This document shows positions 1 through 10,652 of a stretch of DNA of 64,000 nucleotides, piece after piece. Under the pieces are notes generated by a model. It saw nothing but the letters and a program-made list of their open reading frames with translations. It did no database searches and was not told the DNA's origin. The position numbers were made by a program, and so were the translations under genes. Location: positions 908,501 through 972,500 of the forward strand of contig NZ_JADQTN010000001.1 of assembly GCF_017812015.1 (NCBI RefSeq), given 5' to 3'. The stretch's first letter is position 1. Each line of letters begins with the position of its first letter. The stretch comes from Pontixanthobacter sp. CEM42 (lineage in GTDB: Bacteria; Pseudomonadota; Alphaproteobacteria; Sphingomonadales; Sphingomonadaceae).

Positions 1-158
1 TGGGCATTGCCGCGCCATGCTTCAACGGCATTGTCGTAATCGCTGAATACGCCAACAACGTGGACACTTTCAGGGTCCTGAAACTCCATGCTGCGCGGGT
101 CGGTCACTTTGCCGCCCATGACTAGGTGCAGCGTTTGTTTGAATTCTGTCTCTTCCAT
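1..158 (-). CDS. DUF4170 domain-containing protein (5' part only)
   Basis: The first 52 codons of a minus-strand gene run off the left edge of the window. The ATG at 158 begins a reading frame starting MEETEFKQTLHLVMGG and continuing with a VHVVGVFSDY segment. This pattern (a small alpha/beta protein with 'LV.GG.V.DP' near the start) is what I recall for DUF4170, a short cytoplasmic protein of unknown function widespread in alphaproteobacteria and usually about 80 residues long. The C-terminal half lies outside the window, so length and neighbours on that side cannot be checked. The family call rests on recall of the motif pattern. Confidence 0.7.
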   Translation of the reverse strand, partial: MEETEFKQTLHLVMGGKVTDPRSMEFQDPESVHVVGVFSDYDNAVEAWRGNA

Positions 159-260
159 GATCGGAACCTTTATCAATCGGGGGACTATGGCGCGCGCAAT
201 AAAGAAAATGGCGCGGCAGGCAAGCCCGCTGCGCCATTACCTTGGTCAAGAAGCGGTGCT

Positions 261-755
261 TTAAGCGCGGGCGCGAGAGCGCAGATCGCGGATTGAACGT
301 CCGGCTTTCTTGCCGGCATTCCGCGTCAGTGTTTTCGCCGCCGCCGCCGCGTTGCCGCTAATGAAGGATGCTTTGCGCTTTGCAGCGCCGGCATTGTCAT
401 TGATGGCGTCGCCAATGTCTTCGATGGTGTCCTTGCTCGTTTGCGCCGCATCGGTCGCGGCATCGAATAGGCCGGTCGCATAAGCTGCGCCGAGTTCAGC
501 GGCATAGCTTGCAAATTCGTTGACTTTGGAGCCAGCGGCTTTGCCTGCCCTGCGGCCGGGTTTTGTCATGGCGCCAATGGCAAGGCCGAGAACAGCCACG
601 CCCGCAACGGTTGCCAGCGGGTGCAATTTTACGAAATCAGTGGCGGTTTCTGACGCATCACGCGCCAGTTGGCCGAGGGTACGCTCTTCATTGCGCTGCT
701 CGGCGGCTTCGATTTTGGCCTTTAATTCTGCTCGTTTGCCATCACTGCTGGACAT
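261..755 (-). CDS. Small membrane-anchored protein, function unknown
   Basis: This 164-residue protein starts at an ATG preceded by a GGAG sequence. Residues 1-40 are charged and helical (AELKAKIEAAEQRNEER), residues about 45-65 form one hydrophobic helix (LATVAGVAVLGLAIGAM), and the rest is Ala/Lys/Arg-rich and likely helical, ending in a basic RSIRDLRSRARA tail. The plan (coiled N-terminus, single membrane helix, basic tail) resembles small stress-associated envelope proteins such as the YtxH, DUF883 and ElaB types, but I do not recognise a specific family. It is the last gene of a minus-strand run with the 110-residue protein and the holin-family protein upstream, 12 bases downstream of the former. 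It is probably cotranscribed with them. Confidence 0.6.
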   Translation of the reverse strand: MSSSDGKRAELKAKIEAAEQRNEERTLGQLARDASETATDFVKLHPLATVAGVAVLGLAIGAMTKPGRRAGKAAGSKVNEFASYAAELGAAYATGLFDAATDAAQTSKDTIEDIGDAINDNAGAAKRKASFISGNAAAAAKTLTRNAGKKAGRSIRDLRSRARA

Positions 756-767
756 GGGGGTCTCCTG

Positions 768-1100
768 CTAGATTTCGTCTATATCTTTCGCTTCCGCGGT
801 TAGTTGCTCGTCGCCGTCTAGGTCTTCGTCGCGGAACAGTTCCATAATCGGATTGCGAGCGAACCAGAGGATCACCGCTGCGACCAACGCGGCGAGGGCG
901 CCCTTGTTGCTGTCCGCGACTTCAACGGCCTCTTCAAAGACATCGGTCGCGCCTTCCGACATCCGGGTTGCAAGCCGTGCGCCTACGCCCTTCACGCCGA
1001 CATCATTTTTCAAATGACTGACATCTGCTTTGACCAATGCCAGCGCGGCGTCGCGCAAATTGCGGTCCTCGCGCATTTGCTGTTCGAGGCGGCGGCTCAT
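768..1100 (-). CDS. Small membrane protein, function unknown
   Basis: This is a 110-residue protein with a charged N-terminal helix (MSRRLEQQMREDRNLRD), a Lys/Asp-rich middle and one predicted membrane helix near residues 70-86 (GALAALVAAVILWFARNP), followed by an acidic tail. Its ATG overlaps the stop codon of the upstream holin-family gene as ATGA (1097-1100), so the two are translationally coupled. It lies between the holin-family gene and the 164-residue membrane protein, and together they look like one envelope-stress operon. No enzymatic motif is visible and no named family was recognised. Confidence that it is a real gene is good because of the overlap and consistent codon use. Confidence 0.6.
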   Translation of the reverse strand: MSRRLEQQMREDRNLRDAALALVKADVSHLKNDVGVKGVGARLATRMSEGATDVFEEAVEVADSNKGALAALVAAVILWFARNPIMELFRDEDLDGDEQLTAEAKDIDEI

Positions 1101-1513
1101 GCGTCATCTTCCTTGAACGCCTGTGCCGCTTTCGAGAACCGTGATTTAGCCATCAAACCGAAGATTACCGTTCCACCCAGCAAAGTGCCAACAACTGCCA
1201 GCATTGCCCAAACGGGGCCAATCACGGGTGCCAAGGCAAATATCCCGCCGACCACCAAGCCGATCAGCGCAAGATGAAGAAATCCAAGCGCAGCCAAAAC
1301 AAGGCCAATCCCGGATTTCCCATTGCCGGCCGCGAACGAAAGCCGCGTTTTCTGGTATGCCAGCTCTGCTTCGACATAGGTCTTGCCATCGTCGATCAGC
1401 GCATTGACGTCGTCAGCCAGCGACCGCTCGGGCGGGGGATCGAACTGCTCGATCTCTTCATCAGAGGGATCCTGCCGGCGTTCTGGGTCACCGGGCAGGT
1501 CGTCATCGAGCAT
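1097..1513 (-). CDS. Phage holin family protein (superfamily III-like), chromosomal
   Basis: This is a 138-residue protein. Its N-terminal 40 residues are acidic and Pro-rich. A helix follows (DDVNALIDDGKTYVEAELAY), then two membrane helices at roughly residues 68-92 (GLVLAALGFLHLALIGLVVGG) and 96-118. This arrangement, with the 'A.AE..Y.K.R' lead-in, fits the Phage_holin_3_6 family, which is common on bacterial chromosomes without any phage and is of unknown cellular role. There is no lysin, tail or integrase gene nearby, so prophage origin is not supported. It is the first gene of a three-gene minus-strand run and is coupled to the next gene through ATGA. The GGGGGACT sequence upstream is a weak ribosome site. 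Confidence 0.65.
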   Translation of the reverse strand: MLDDDLPGDPERRQDPSDEEIEQFDPPPERSLADDVNALIDDGKTYVEAELAYQKTRLSFAAGNGKSGIGLVLAALGFLHLALIGLVVGGIFALAPVIGPVWAMLAVVGTLLGGTVIFGLMAKSRFSKAAQAFKEDDA

Positions 1514-1539
1514 TGGTTTCAGTCCCCCGCGAGGTATGT

Positions 1540-2082
1540 TTAGCGGCGACCGCCAAACAGGCGAGCGACCAGAAAGCCGACAACGGCTGCAATGCCGATA
1601 GCGGTTCCGGGGCTCTTACGCACGGCTTCGCGCGCATCTTCACCCAATTCTTCAACGCTTTTGTTGTCGAGCTTGGCTGCAGTTTCTTGCAAGCTGCGCG
1701 ATGTTTTGCGCGCATAGTCGCCATATTTCTCACCGAGCTTCTCGTCGACGACTTCGGCGCTGTCGGAGATCATTTTACCGAGCGAGGCGATACCGTCGCT
1801 GGTTTTAGCTTTCGCCTCGACCGCTAGTTCACCAGCGCGCTCTTTGGCTTCACCAGTCCAGTCTTCGGACTTGTCCTTGGCTTGATCACGATAGGCGACT
1901 GCGCGAGAAGATGCTTCGTCCTTCAACGCCGCGGCACCTGCCTTTGCCTCTTCAAGCGCTGCGTTAAAGCGTGTTTTCGCTTCTACGGTCGCATCGGCCT
2001 TAGGCGTAGCTTTCTTCTTTGCGGCGGGTTTCTTCGTCGCAGGTTTCTTTTTGGCGGTGGTTCCGGTTTTTGTGGTGGCCAT
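1540..2082 (-). CDS. Lys/Ala-rich protein with C-terminal membrane anchor (DUF883/ElaB-like)
   Basis: The ATG at 2082 is chosen over upstream starts because AAGGGA precedes it by about eight bases and the protein then begins MATTKTGTTAKKKPATKKP. The predicted 180 residues have a histone-H1-like Lys/Ala/Pro start, a long charged helical stretch containing repeated EAK/EAKA segments, and one C-terminal hydrophobic helix (SPGTAIGIAAVVGFLVARLF) ending in GGRR. A C-terminal glycine-zipper anchor with a GRR end is the hallmark of the ElaB/YqjD/DUF883 group, whose E. coli members tether ribosomes to the inner membrane in stationary phase. That role is inferred here. It is a separate unit 26 bases upstream of the holin-family operon. 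Confidence 0.6.
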   Translation of the reverse strand: MATTKTGTTAKKKPATKKPAAKKKATPKADATVEAKTRFNAALEEAKAGAAALKDEASSRAVAYRDQAKDKSEDWTGEAKERAGELAVEAKAKTSDGIASLGKMISDSAEVVDEKLGEKYGDYARKTSRSLQETAAKLDNKSVEELGEDAREAVRKSPGTAIGIAAVVGFLVARLFGGRR

Positions 2083-2233
2083 GTCGTATTCCCTTAGCTT
2101 AGTAATTTGCCGGTTAGCAGCCGTGCATACGGTTTCTAACCCTTCTATGTTGCAACGCAACTTGCGCGGTTTTGTTCCGGCGCATAAGGCCCGCGCAAAC
2201 ACGTCACTCAAAGCCGATATGGTGGTGTGTTAG

Positions 2234-3544
<1,311 letters not shown>

Positions 3545-3546
3545 GT

Positions 3547-3969
3547 TTAGCTCGCGAACTTTGCCTGTAAGTCCAGCATCGCCAAAGCAGCCTTCGCTGC
3601 CTCGCCGCCTTTGTTGAGCTGCACTGGATCGGCGCGAACAATGGCTTGCTGCTCGTTCTCAGTGGTCAGGATGCCATTGCCGATGGCCATGCCATCCATG
3701 GTCAGCGCCATGATGCCGCGCGCGCTCTCGCCCGCGACAATTTCGAAGTGGTAGGTTTCACCGCGGATTACCACACCAATGGCTACGTAGCCCGCATATT
3801 GCTGGCTCTCGATTGCGAGGGAGATAGCCCCTGGTATTTCCAAAGCACCCGGTACGGTCAGGACATCGACTTCATGTCCTGCTTCCTCCAGCGCGGCACG
3901 CGCTCCGGCAATCAGCATATCGTTGAGATGGTCATAAAACCGGGCTTCGACAATCAGGAACCGCGCCAT
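3547..3969 (-). CDS. ribH: 6,7-dimethyl-8-ribityllumazine synthase
   Basis: This enzyme joins 5-amino-6-ribitylaminouracil with dihydroxybutanone phosphate to make lumazine, the penultimate step of riboflavin synthesis. The ATG at 3969 gives 140 residues beginning [13 protein letters not shown], the normal start. Longer upstream starts would run into the tRNA gene. The substrate-binding [12 protein letters not shown] segment and the [17 protein letters not shown] segment with the catalytic His near residue 74 are present. The protein is of the short, probably pentameric or decameric bacterial type. The other riboflavin genes are not in the window, so ribH stands alone here between eno (convergent) and tRNA-Lys. 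Confidence 0.95.
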   Translation of the reverse strand: MARFLIVEARFYDHLNDMLIAGARAALEEAGHEVDVLTVPGALEIPGAISLAIESQQYAGYVAIGVVIRGETYHFEIVAGESARGIMALTMDGMAIGNGILTTENEQQAIVRADPVQLNKGGEAAKAALAMLDLQAKFAS

Positions 3970-4035
3970 TGAATATAACTCCGCAAATGTTGTTGCGAAG
4001 CGCGTTAGACGCGGTTGCTGGTCAAGGGAAGGGAA

Positions 4036-4111
4036 TGGTGGACCCTGTTGGGATCGAACCAACGACATTCTGATTAAGAGTCAGACGCTCTACCAACTGA
4101 GCTAAGGGTCC
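4036..4111 (-). tRNA. tRNA-Lys (anticodon CTT)
   Basis: On the minus strand the sequence folds as a complete 76-nt tRNA. The acceptor stem GGACCCT pairs with AGGGTCC, followed by discriminator A and an encoded CCA. The D-arm contains AGCTCAGTTGGTAGAGC, the anticodon stem TCTGA/TCAGA encloses the loop CTCTTAA, and the T-arm contains GGTTCGATCC. The loop gives anticodon CTT, which reads the AAG lysine codon. The gene lies 67 bases upstream of the ribH start codon on the same strand. Confidence 0.96.
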
Positions 4112-4208
4112 ATCTGCCTATAGAGAGGCAATTCCGAATCGTCATGGCGAAGCGGAGCGCTGCATATAGCGACTGTTTTCCGCTTGAGAAGGGCTAGCGG
4201 AATTTGCC

Positions 4209-4544
4209 TCAGGCAGCCTTGTCGAATTGTTGCACTTTGTTGGCAAAATCATCGCGAAGAGAAACAAATGCTCCAAGCGGGTCATGCTGGTTGTCGGACA
4301 CGGTGATAATGCCGGCTACATGAAGGTGGCGCATCGCGCGCAGTGCTCTGGTTTGTGGCAGTTCGACCAACGTGTGCAACTTCCGTACCTCGCACTCGGG
4401 CATTTCGGCGCGAACGCGGTGGAGGTTCAGGATGATGGCACATGCCGCATCGAGAGTGACGACATCGTCAATCTCGCCATGCTTGGCAATCCATGCGATG
4501 GCGTCTTCGCGCGTGTCGCAAGCATTCACAGTAGCAGTATTCAA
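4209..4544 (-). CDS. Small protein with MarR-like winged-helix segment
   Basis: This protein of about 111 residues has no in-frame ATG near its start. The TTG at 4544 or the GTG at 4529 would serve, so the start is uncertain. Residues about 50-100 (CEVRKLHTLVELPQTRALRAM, then LHVAGIITV and a wing-like DNQHDPLGAFVSL) match the layout of a helix-turn-helix followed by a beta-wing as in MarR-type proteins. The N-terminal 45 residues are helical. It could be a small transcriptional regulator, but it lacks the dimerisation helices of full-length MarR and no operator is evident. It lies alone between tRNA-Lys and the rodA end. Function not known; the DNA-binding assignment is inference from pattern only. 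Confidence 0.5.
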   Translation of the reverse strand: MNTATVNACDTREDAIAWIAKHGEIDDVVTLDAACAIILNLHRVRAEMPECEVRKLHTLVELPQTRALRAMRHLHVAGIITVSDNQHDPLGAFVSLRDDFANKVQQFDKAA

Positions 4545-4718
4545 AACGCAATTCCCATGGCTTCACCGCCCATCGAGCGGTTCCGTTGTCCTCCCATGTT
4601 CGAATGACTAGCCACGGTTTTTAACGAACCGCACCGTCGTTTCCTGTTTGTGAGACAGGGTTGATCGCGTCTCCTTCGCGAAGAGCGGCCAACTATGGAA
4701 TAAGGTTAATTTTCTCAA

Positions 4719-4736
4719 GTCCCCCAATTGGGGGAC
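4719..4736 (-). terminator. 18-bp perfect palindrome downstream of rodA, probable terminator
   Basis: The sequence GTCCCCCAATTGGGGGAC is perfectly self-complementary. It lies nine bases beyond the rodA stop codon on the minus strand, and the downstream minus-strand sequence is TTGAGAAAATTAA. The position at the end of the mre-mrd-rodA operon favours a transcription terminator, although the loop is minimal and the T tract is poor. A protein-binding palindrome is the alternative. Confidence 0.4.
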
Positions 4737-4744
4737 GCGAGCGT

Positions 4745-5860
4745 TCAGCCAATCCCAACGCGGGTGCGCTCACGGTTCCAGCGATTGACCATCATCAGCG
4801 AGCCGATGCAGAGCATGTTGGTCATCATCGATGATCCACCATGGCTCATAAAGGGCAGAGGAATACCAACAACAGGCGCGAAGCCCATCACCATCATAAG
4901 GTTGATCGCAATGTAGAAGAATATCGTGGCGACCATTCCGGCAGCGAGTAACTTGGCAAAGCGATCTTTGGCTTTCTTGGCGACGTTCAGGCCCCAACGC
5001 AGGATCAGTCCAAACACGATCAAGACGAACAGACCGCCCAGAAAGCCCCATTCTTCGGCCATAGTCGCGAAGACGAAATCGGTATGCGGCTCGGGCAGGT
5101 AATTGAGATGGCTTTGGGAGCCTTCATTGAAGCCTTTGCCTGAGAAACCGCCTGACCCGATCGCGATCTTGGACTGGGTGATGTGATACCCGGAGCCGAG
5201 CGGATCGCTCTCGGGATCGAGGAATGTTGTGACGCGGCGCTGCTGGTATTCCTTGAGGCCGAAGAAGTAGACAAGCGGCGCGGCCGCAGCGGCTGCTACG
5301 CCCGCAGCGACAAACCAGCGCATCGGCAAGCCAGCAAGGAACATGACCACAATACCGCCGAACGCAATCGCTAGCGATGTGCCCAGATCAGGCTGCAACA
5401 GCACCAAACCCATCGGCATGGCGATCAACACGCCTGCGGGCACAAGAGCGCGCCAACTTTCTATCATTCCGTCGGGCAGGGTGCCGTAAAACTTGGCCAA
5501 AGCCAGCACGATAGCCGGCTTCATAATTTCTGATGGCTGGATACGCATAAAGCCGAGTTCCAGCCACCGCTGGCTGCCGCCACCCATCGCCCCTACTGCT
5601 TCGACGCCGACGAGCAAAATCAGAATCAAGCCGTATATCGGATAGGCAAGGAAGCGCGCCATATCACGAGTGAAGAGCACCATGATCGAAGCCATAATCA
5701 GGAACACACTGAAGCGGATCAGATGAGAAGCGGCAAACGGTTGGAAATTCCCGCCAGCGGCGGAAAAGAGTACTGCTGCTCCAAACGCAACCAGCAGAAA
5801 TAGCGGGATCAGCATTGGCCACGGTTGGCGGGCTATCGGTGCAGGGATGATCGAGTTCAC
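4745..5860 (-). CDS. rodA: Peptidoglycan glycosyltransferase RodA (SEDS family)
   Basis: RodA polymerises lipid II glycan strands for side-wall growth together with PBP2, in the inner membrane. The 371-residue protein has about ten membrane helices and typical SEDS motifs: RWLELGFMRIQPSEIMKPA, LLQPDLGTSLAI, ESDPLGSGYHITQSKIAIGSGG (containing the extracellular-loop Asp region), LPEPHTDFVFA and PLPFMSHGGSSM. The start codon overlaps the end of mrdA as ATGA (5857-5860), so the partner enzymes are translationally coupled. It is the last gene of the mreB-mreC-mreD-mrdA-rodA operon and is followed by a palindrome likely to end the transcript. Confidence 0.95.
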   Translation of the reverse strand: MNSIIPAPIARQPWPMLIPLFLLVAFGAAVLFSAAGGNFQPFAASHLIRFSVFLIMASIMVLFTRDMARFLAYPIYGLILILLVGVEAVGAMGGGSQRWLELGFMRIQPSEIMKPAIVLALAKFYGTLPDGMIESWRALVPAGVLIAMPMGLVLLQPDLGTSLAIAFGGIVVMFLAGLPMRWFVAAGVAAAAAAPLVYFFGLKEYQQRRVTTFLDPESDPLGSGYHITQSKIAIGSGGFSGKGFNEGSQSHLNYLPEPHTDFVFATMAEEWGFLGGLFVLIVFGLILRWGLNVAKKAKDRFAKLLAAGMVATIFFYIAINLMMVMGFAPVVGIPLPFMSHGGSSMMTNMLCIGSLMMVNRWNRERTRVGIG

Positions 5861-7935
5861 GGTGTCGCGTCCGATCCGCTATCGGGTGCTTCAGCGTCTG
5901 GCGGAGGGCCGCCTGACTGCGCCGGATTGGGACGAGGGGCAATGGCATCGCTGGCGATTGCTTCGGACTGCGCTGCCGCTATGCGCGCTTCCGCTTCTAC
6001 TTGCTCAAAAATGTCCTCATCACGGCGTGGTCGCGCGACAACTTGCTCGCCTCTGGTGGAGGCATAGGCGGCGTATTTCGCGTCCAAACGCTCCTGCGCT
6101 GTTCCGCCCCACTGGCGCTCCATCGCACGCAACGCGTCCATTCCTTTTGCGGGGTCGAACAGGAACGTCATTACGTCCCGCGCAATTGGATAGGCTGCGG
6201 CAGACCCGCCGCCATGCTCGATGACTACAGCACCAGCATAGCGGGGCTGCTCAACCGGTGCGAAGAACACGAACAATCCGTGGTCGCGATATTTCCATGG
6301 TCCTGAGCGGCCGTCCGATACGCTCAGCGATACGACTTGAGCAGTTCCGGTTTTTCCTGCCATCTGGATATCGGGGAAAGGCAGACGACCTCGACCCGCA
6401 GTACCCGGTCCGTTGACGACATCACTCATAGCTTGGCGGATATAGGCAATCTCGTCGCTGTTGAAATTGTAACTGTTGGGGTCCGGCATCGCACCGTCGA
6501 GCACCAAACGCGGGTTGAGCACTTTGCCGGTGGCCAAGCGCGCACTCATAACCGCCAGTTGCAATGGGCTTGTCAGGTAATAACCTTGGCCAATTGATGC
6601 GTTGACGGTGTCGAATGACGCCCATTCGCGGCCATATTTTTCAAGCTTCCACGCCGGATCAGGAACAGTACCGAAGAACTGGCTGGTCACGGGCAGCGGA
6701 TATTGTTTGCCGAGCCCGAGGTCACGGGCCATTCCTGCGACTTTGTCGAAACCAATTTGCTGTGCGAAATGATAGAAGTAGCTGTCGCAACTCTGATAAA
6801 TCGCCTTGGCCATATCGACGCGGCCATGATTGCTCCAGCAATTGAAAAAGCGGTTGCCGATCCGGCGCCCACCACCGCAGATAATTGTTTCCTGAGGGTC
6901 GATGCCTTCCTTCAGGAATGACATGCAATGCATTGGCTTTACAGTCGAACCTGGCGGGTAAAGCCCCTTCAAAACCTTATTGCGCAGCGGAACGCGATCA
7001 TCCTCACGCAGCATTGCATATTCAATGCTGCCGATCCCGTCTGAAAAGGAATTGGGATCGAAGCTGGGCATAGAGGCCATGCACAGCAAATCACCGGTCT
7101 CGCAGTCCATGACGACCACCGATCCGGACTCAAGGCCAATGCGCCGCGCGGCATAATCCTGCAGCGGACCGTCGATAGTGAGCTGGACCGGATCGCCTTG
7201 GATATCCTGCCTGGTATCAAGGTCGCGAATGATCCGGCCCGACGCGGTCACTTCAACCCGGCGAGCACCGGGGGTACCGCGCAGTTCTTGTTCGAATTGC
7301 TTCTCAAGCCCGTCTTTGCCGATCTTGTACCCTGGAGTGACGAGCAGCGGATTGCGGTCGATCTCGTACTCTTCCGCGGACGCAGGTCCAACATAGCCAA
7401 TGAGATGACCGACAGAGGCTCCTGTTGGGTAATAGCGGGAGAAACCGCGCTGCGGGACCACACCGGGCAAGTCGGGCAGCCGCACGCTGATCGCAGCGAA
7501 CTGGTCGAATGTCAGGCCGGTATCGACTTCAACAGGTTGGAACCCGCGCACATCTTCGACGGTCGCTTTCAAATCCTGTACACGCGCTACATTGAGGCCG
7601 AGTAGATCGCCGAGCGTATCGATAGTTTTTTCCGGATCGGGCATGCGCTCGGGAATAATATCCACCCGAAAATCGGCGCGATTCGAAGCCAGCGGTGCGC
7701 CGTTGCGATCCAGAATCCAGCCTCGACGCGGCGGGATCAAAGTCAAATTGACACGATTGCTCTCGGACTCGGTCGCGTATTTCTCGTTCTCGGCAATCGC
7801 TATGTAGCCCATGCGCCCGGCGAGGAGCAGACCAACACCGCCGCCCATGGCGCCAATAACGAAGCTGCGGCGGCTATATCTGTTTTTGAGAGTGGTGGAG
7901 TTGATCGGCGCCCGGTTACGCTTCTTGCGGGCCAT
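5857..7935 (-). CDS. mrdA: Penicillin-binding protein 2, D,D-transpeptidase
   Basis: PBP2 cross-links peptidoglycan during cell elongation and activates RodA. The protein has a basic N-terminus and one membrane anchor at about residues 24-42, a non-catalytic pedestal domain, and a transpeptidase domain with the active-site motif STVK at 330-333 (in YPPGSTVKPMH), a YQSCDSYFYHFA segment and KTGTAQV near residue 530. At 692 residues it is longer than E. coli PBP2 (633). The excess is a C-terminal tail of about 75 residues, rich in Glu/Ala then Pro/Ser/Asp, that looks disordered. The start overlaps the mreD stop as TGATG and the stop overlaps rodA as ATGA, so translation is coupled across the operon. 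Confidence 0.95.
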   Translation of the reverse strand: MARKKRNRAPINSTTLKNRYSRRSFVIGAMGGGVGLLLAGRMGYIAIAENEKYATESESNRVNLTLIPPRRGWILDRNGAPLASNRADFRVDIIPERMPDPEKTIDTLGDLLGLNVARVQDLKATVEDVRGFQPVEVDTGLTFDQFAAISVRLPDLPGVVPQRGFSRYYPTGASVGHLIGYVGPASAEEYEIDRNPLLVTPGYKIGKDGLEKQFEQELRGTPGARRVEVTASGRIIRDLDTRQDIQGDPVQLTIDGPLQDYAARRIGLESGSVVVMDCETGDLLCMASMPSFDPNSFSDGIGSIEYAMLREDDRVPLRNKVLKGLYPPGSTVKPMHCMSFLKEGIDPQETIICGGGRRIGNRFFNCWSNHGRVDMAKAIYQSCDSYFYHFAQQIGFDKVAGMARDLGLGKQYPLPVTSQFFGTVPDPAWKLEKYGREWASFDTVNASIGQGYYLTSPLQLAVMSARLATGKVLNPRLVLDGAMPDPNSYNFNSDEIAYIRQAMSDVVNGPGTAGRGRLPFPDIQMAGKTGTAQVVSLSVSDGRSGPWKYRDHGLFVFFAPVEQPRYAGAVVIEHGGGSAAAYPIARDVMTFLFDPAKGMDALRAMERQWGGTAQERLDAKYAAYASTRGEQVVARPRRDEDIFEQVEAEARIAAAQSEAIASDAIAPRPNPAQSGGPPPDAEAPDSGSDATP

Positions 7936-8489
7936 CAGCGAATGGTCCTAACGCGCATTAATCGCAATCTATCCAGTCGTGCCACCATCCGCGCGACCAT
8001 GGGGTAGATCAGCACTGACAGCAAGATTTGCGGTATCAAAGCAAATGCTCCCGCCCAGCTGAGATCAGCGCCAGAGAGTATCGCTGCCGCGGCGACATAG
8101 CTGGAAATTGCGACGGCAACCGCCATCCAATCCTGCATAAAGCTACGCCATGGGAAACGCACATCCACCGCTTCGATCACCAACATTGCTACTGACCACA
8201 GCAAAATAGCCGAACCGAATGGCTGACCGCTGAACAGATCGTCAAACAGGCCGAGCGGGAATCCGATCCAAACTGGAAACAATCCAGGACGGACCAATCG
8301 CCAACCGATCAGGAGTAAAAAACCGAGCGGTGGCATGAGCGGGAGTGCCGTAGCAATCGGTATATTGGCGACGATTGAGCCAAGAAGAATTGTAAATGTA
8401 GGGATCGAGTAGACTAAAACCGGCGAGTGGGCACGGTTTATCCGGCTCCCATATTCATCATGCCGTGCATGAGGATTGAGTTGATCCAT
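7935..8489 (-). CDS. mreD: Rod shape-determining protein MreD
   Basis: MreD is the small integral membrane component of the elongasome that links MreC to the synthetic enzymes. The 184-residue protein has five to six membrane helices (for example VYSIPTFTILLGSIVANIPI and IPQILLSVLIYPMVARMVAR) with the FPVWIGFPLGLFDDLFSGQP loop typical of alphaproteobacterial MreD. The family is poorly conserved in sequence, so the gene position is the strongest evidence: it lies between mreC (TAATG overlap at 8487-8491) and mrdA (TGATG overlap at 7933-7937). Both overlaps imply translational coupling. Confidence 0.9.
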   Translation of the reverse strand: MDQLNPHARHDEYGSRINRAHSPVLVYSIPTFTILLGSIVANIPIATALPLMPPLGFLLLIGWRLVRPGLFPVWIGFPLGLFDDLFSGQPFGSAILLWSVAMLVIEAVDVRFPWRSFMQDWMAVAVAISSYVAAAAILSGADLSWAGAFALIPQILLSVLIYPMVARMVARLDRLRLMRVRTIR

Positions 8490-9388
8490 TACTCGGATCC
8501 GGTTTCGGTGAGCGCCGTATCATCCGGCGTTTGCGAGGCATCTAAAGCCTCGGGCTGCCAGATCGGCTCGACAGAAACAAAATCGGTTGCGGCGGGGTCA
8601 CTGATGATCCGCGCAACAGCGCCGTCATCAACAACTTCGGAAATAATCGCGACGGCGATTCCGGGTCGGTAATAGCCGCCGGTTCCACTGGTCACCATGA
8701 TATCGCCAGCTTCCAGCGGGTTGATGCCCAGATTGATCAGGCGGATTTGCAACAAGCCGTCGCCGCGACCCTCAGCAAAGGCGACAACATCCTCATCTGC
8801 CAAGCGAACAGGCAAGACGCTTTGGCTGTCGGTCAGCAGCAATACGCGCGACGTGCTTGATGCGACTTCAAGGATTCGGCCCACGACCCCGCGCTCGCTA
8901 CGCACGGGCATGCCCACTTCGATACCATCGCTTGCTCCCGCGCCGATATAGCCGAAGCGGCGAGTGCTAGTGGCTGTGGAGCCAATGAATTTGGTCACGG
9001 CGAGCGGTTCGACATCCTGCTCTGCCAAACCTAGCAATGCTTTGAGCCGAATGTTTTCCTGTTCGATAGCTTTCGCTTCTTCCAAGCGGATACGTGCAAG
9101 TTCTACCTCGCGTTTCAATTCCGCATTCTGGCTACCCGCTTGCAAATAGCCTGCGACTGAATCGATCAATCCTTGGCCGCCTGTACGTGCTTCTGCAGAA
9201 ACGGTACCAACCGGCTCAACCACATCTTGCGCGACACCGCGCGGCCCATCAAAGCTTGCCGGTCTCCACAACGACAATCCGAGCAACACAGCACCAATCA
9301 GCGCGCCAATCCCGGCGAGCACATAGCCTGTAAAAACCCCGTATTGTGCCCGACGCGAATTGCTGGAGCGCCGGTTGGAAGACGCCAT
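8489..9388 (-). CDS. mreC: Rod shape-determining protein MreC
   Basis: MreC is a bitopic periplasmic scaffold that binds PBP2 and switches it to the active state. The 299-residue protein has a cytoplasmic Arg/Ser-rich start, one membrane helix at about 19-41 (YVLAGIGALIGAVLLGLSLW), a coiled coil at about 80-115 (NAELKREVELARIRLEEAKA) and then the two beta-barrel subdomains with RRFGYIGAGASDGIEVGMPV and LLLTDSQSVLPVRL segments. The tail after residue 275 is acidic. It starts 20 bases after mreB and overlaps mreD by TAATG. Length and architecture are normal for the family. Confidence 0.95.
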   Translation of the reverse strand: MASSNRRSSNSRRAQYGVFTGYVLAGIGALIGAVLLGLSLWRPASFDGPRGVAQDVVEPVGTVSAEARTGGQGLIDSVAGYLQAGSQNAELKREVELARIRLEEAKAIEQENIRLKALLGLAEQDVEPLAVTKFIGSTATSTRRFGYIGAGASDGIEVGMPVRSERGVVGRILEVASSTSRVLLLTDSQSVLPVRLADEDVVAFAEGRGDGLLQIRLINLGINPLEAGDIMVTSGTGGYYRPGIAVAIISEVVDDGAVARIISDPAATDFVSVEPIWQPEALDASQTPDDTALTETGSE

Positions 9389-9408
9389 GGCGGTTCTCCC
9401 CTAGGTGC

Positions 9409-10458
<1,050 letters not shown>

Positions 10459-10652
10459 TCAATTCCGTATAGTTTTGGGGCCTTTACCGCATGAAGCTGC
10501 GATAGATATGGCCCATTTATGACAGGGATGCCGTCCCCTTAACGAATGGCGGCGAAAAAGGCCAAAAATTTATGCACTCTTGCGCTAGTTTTTTCCCTAG
10601 CTTTTTAACGGTCAAACTCGAATTTAGGCCGCTTCGCCGCTAGGGCAGAAAA

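Noticed and set aside
1097-1513. Holin-family gene as evidence of a prophage
   Set aside because: No lysin, capsid, tail, integrase or attachment site lies nearby. This holin-type family is common on chromosomes.
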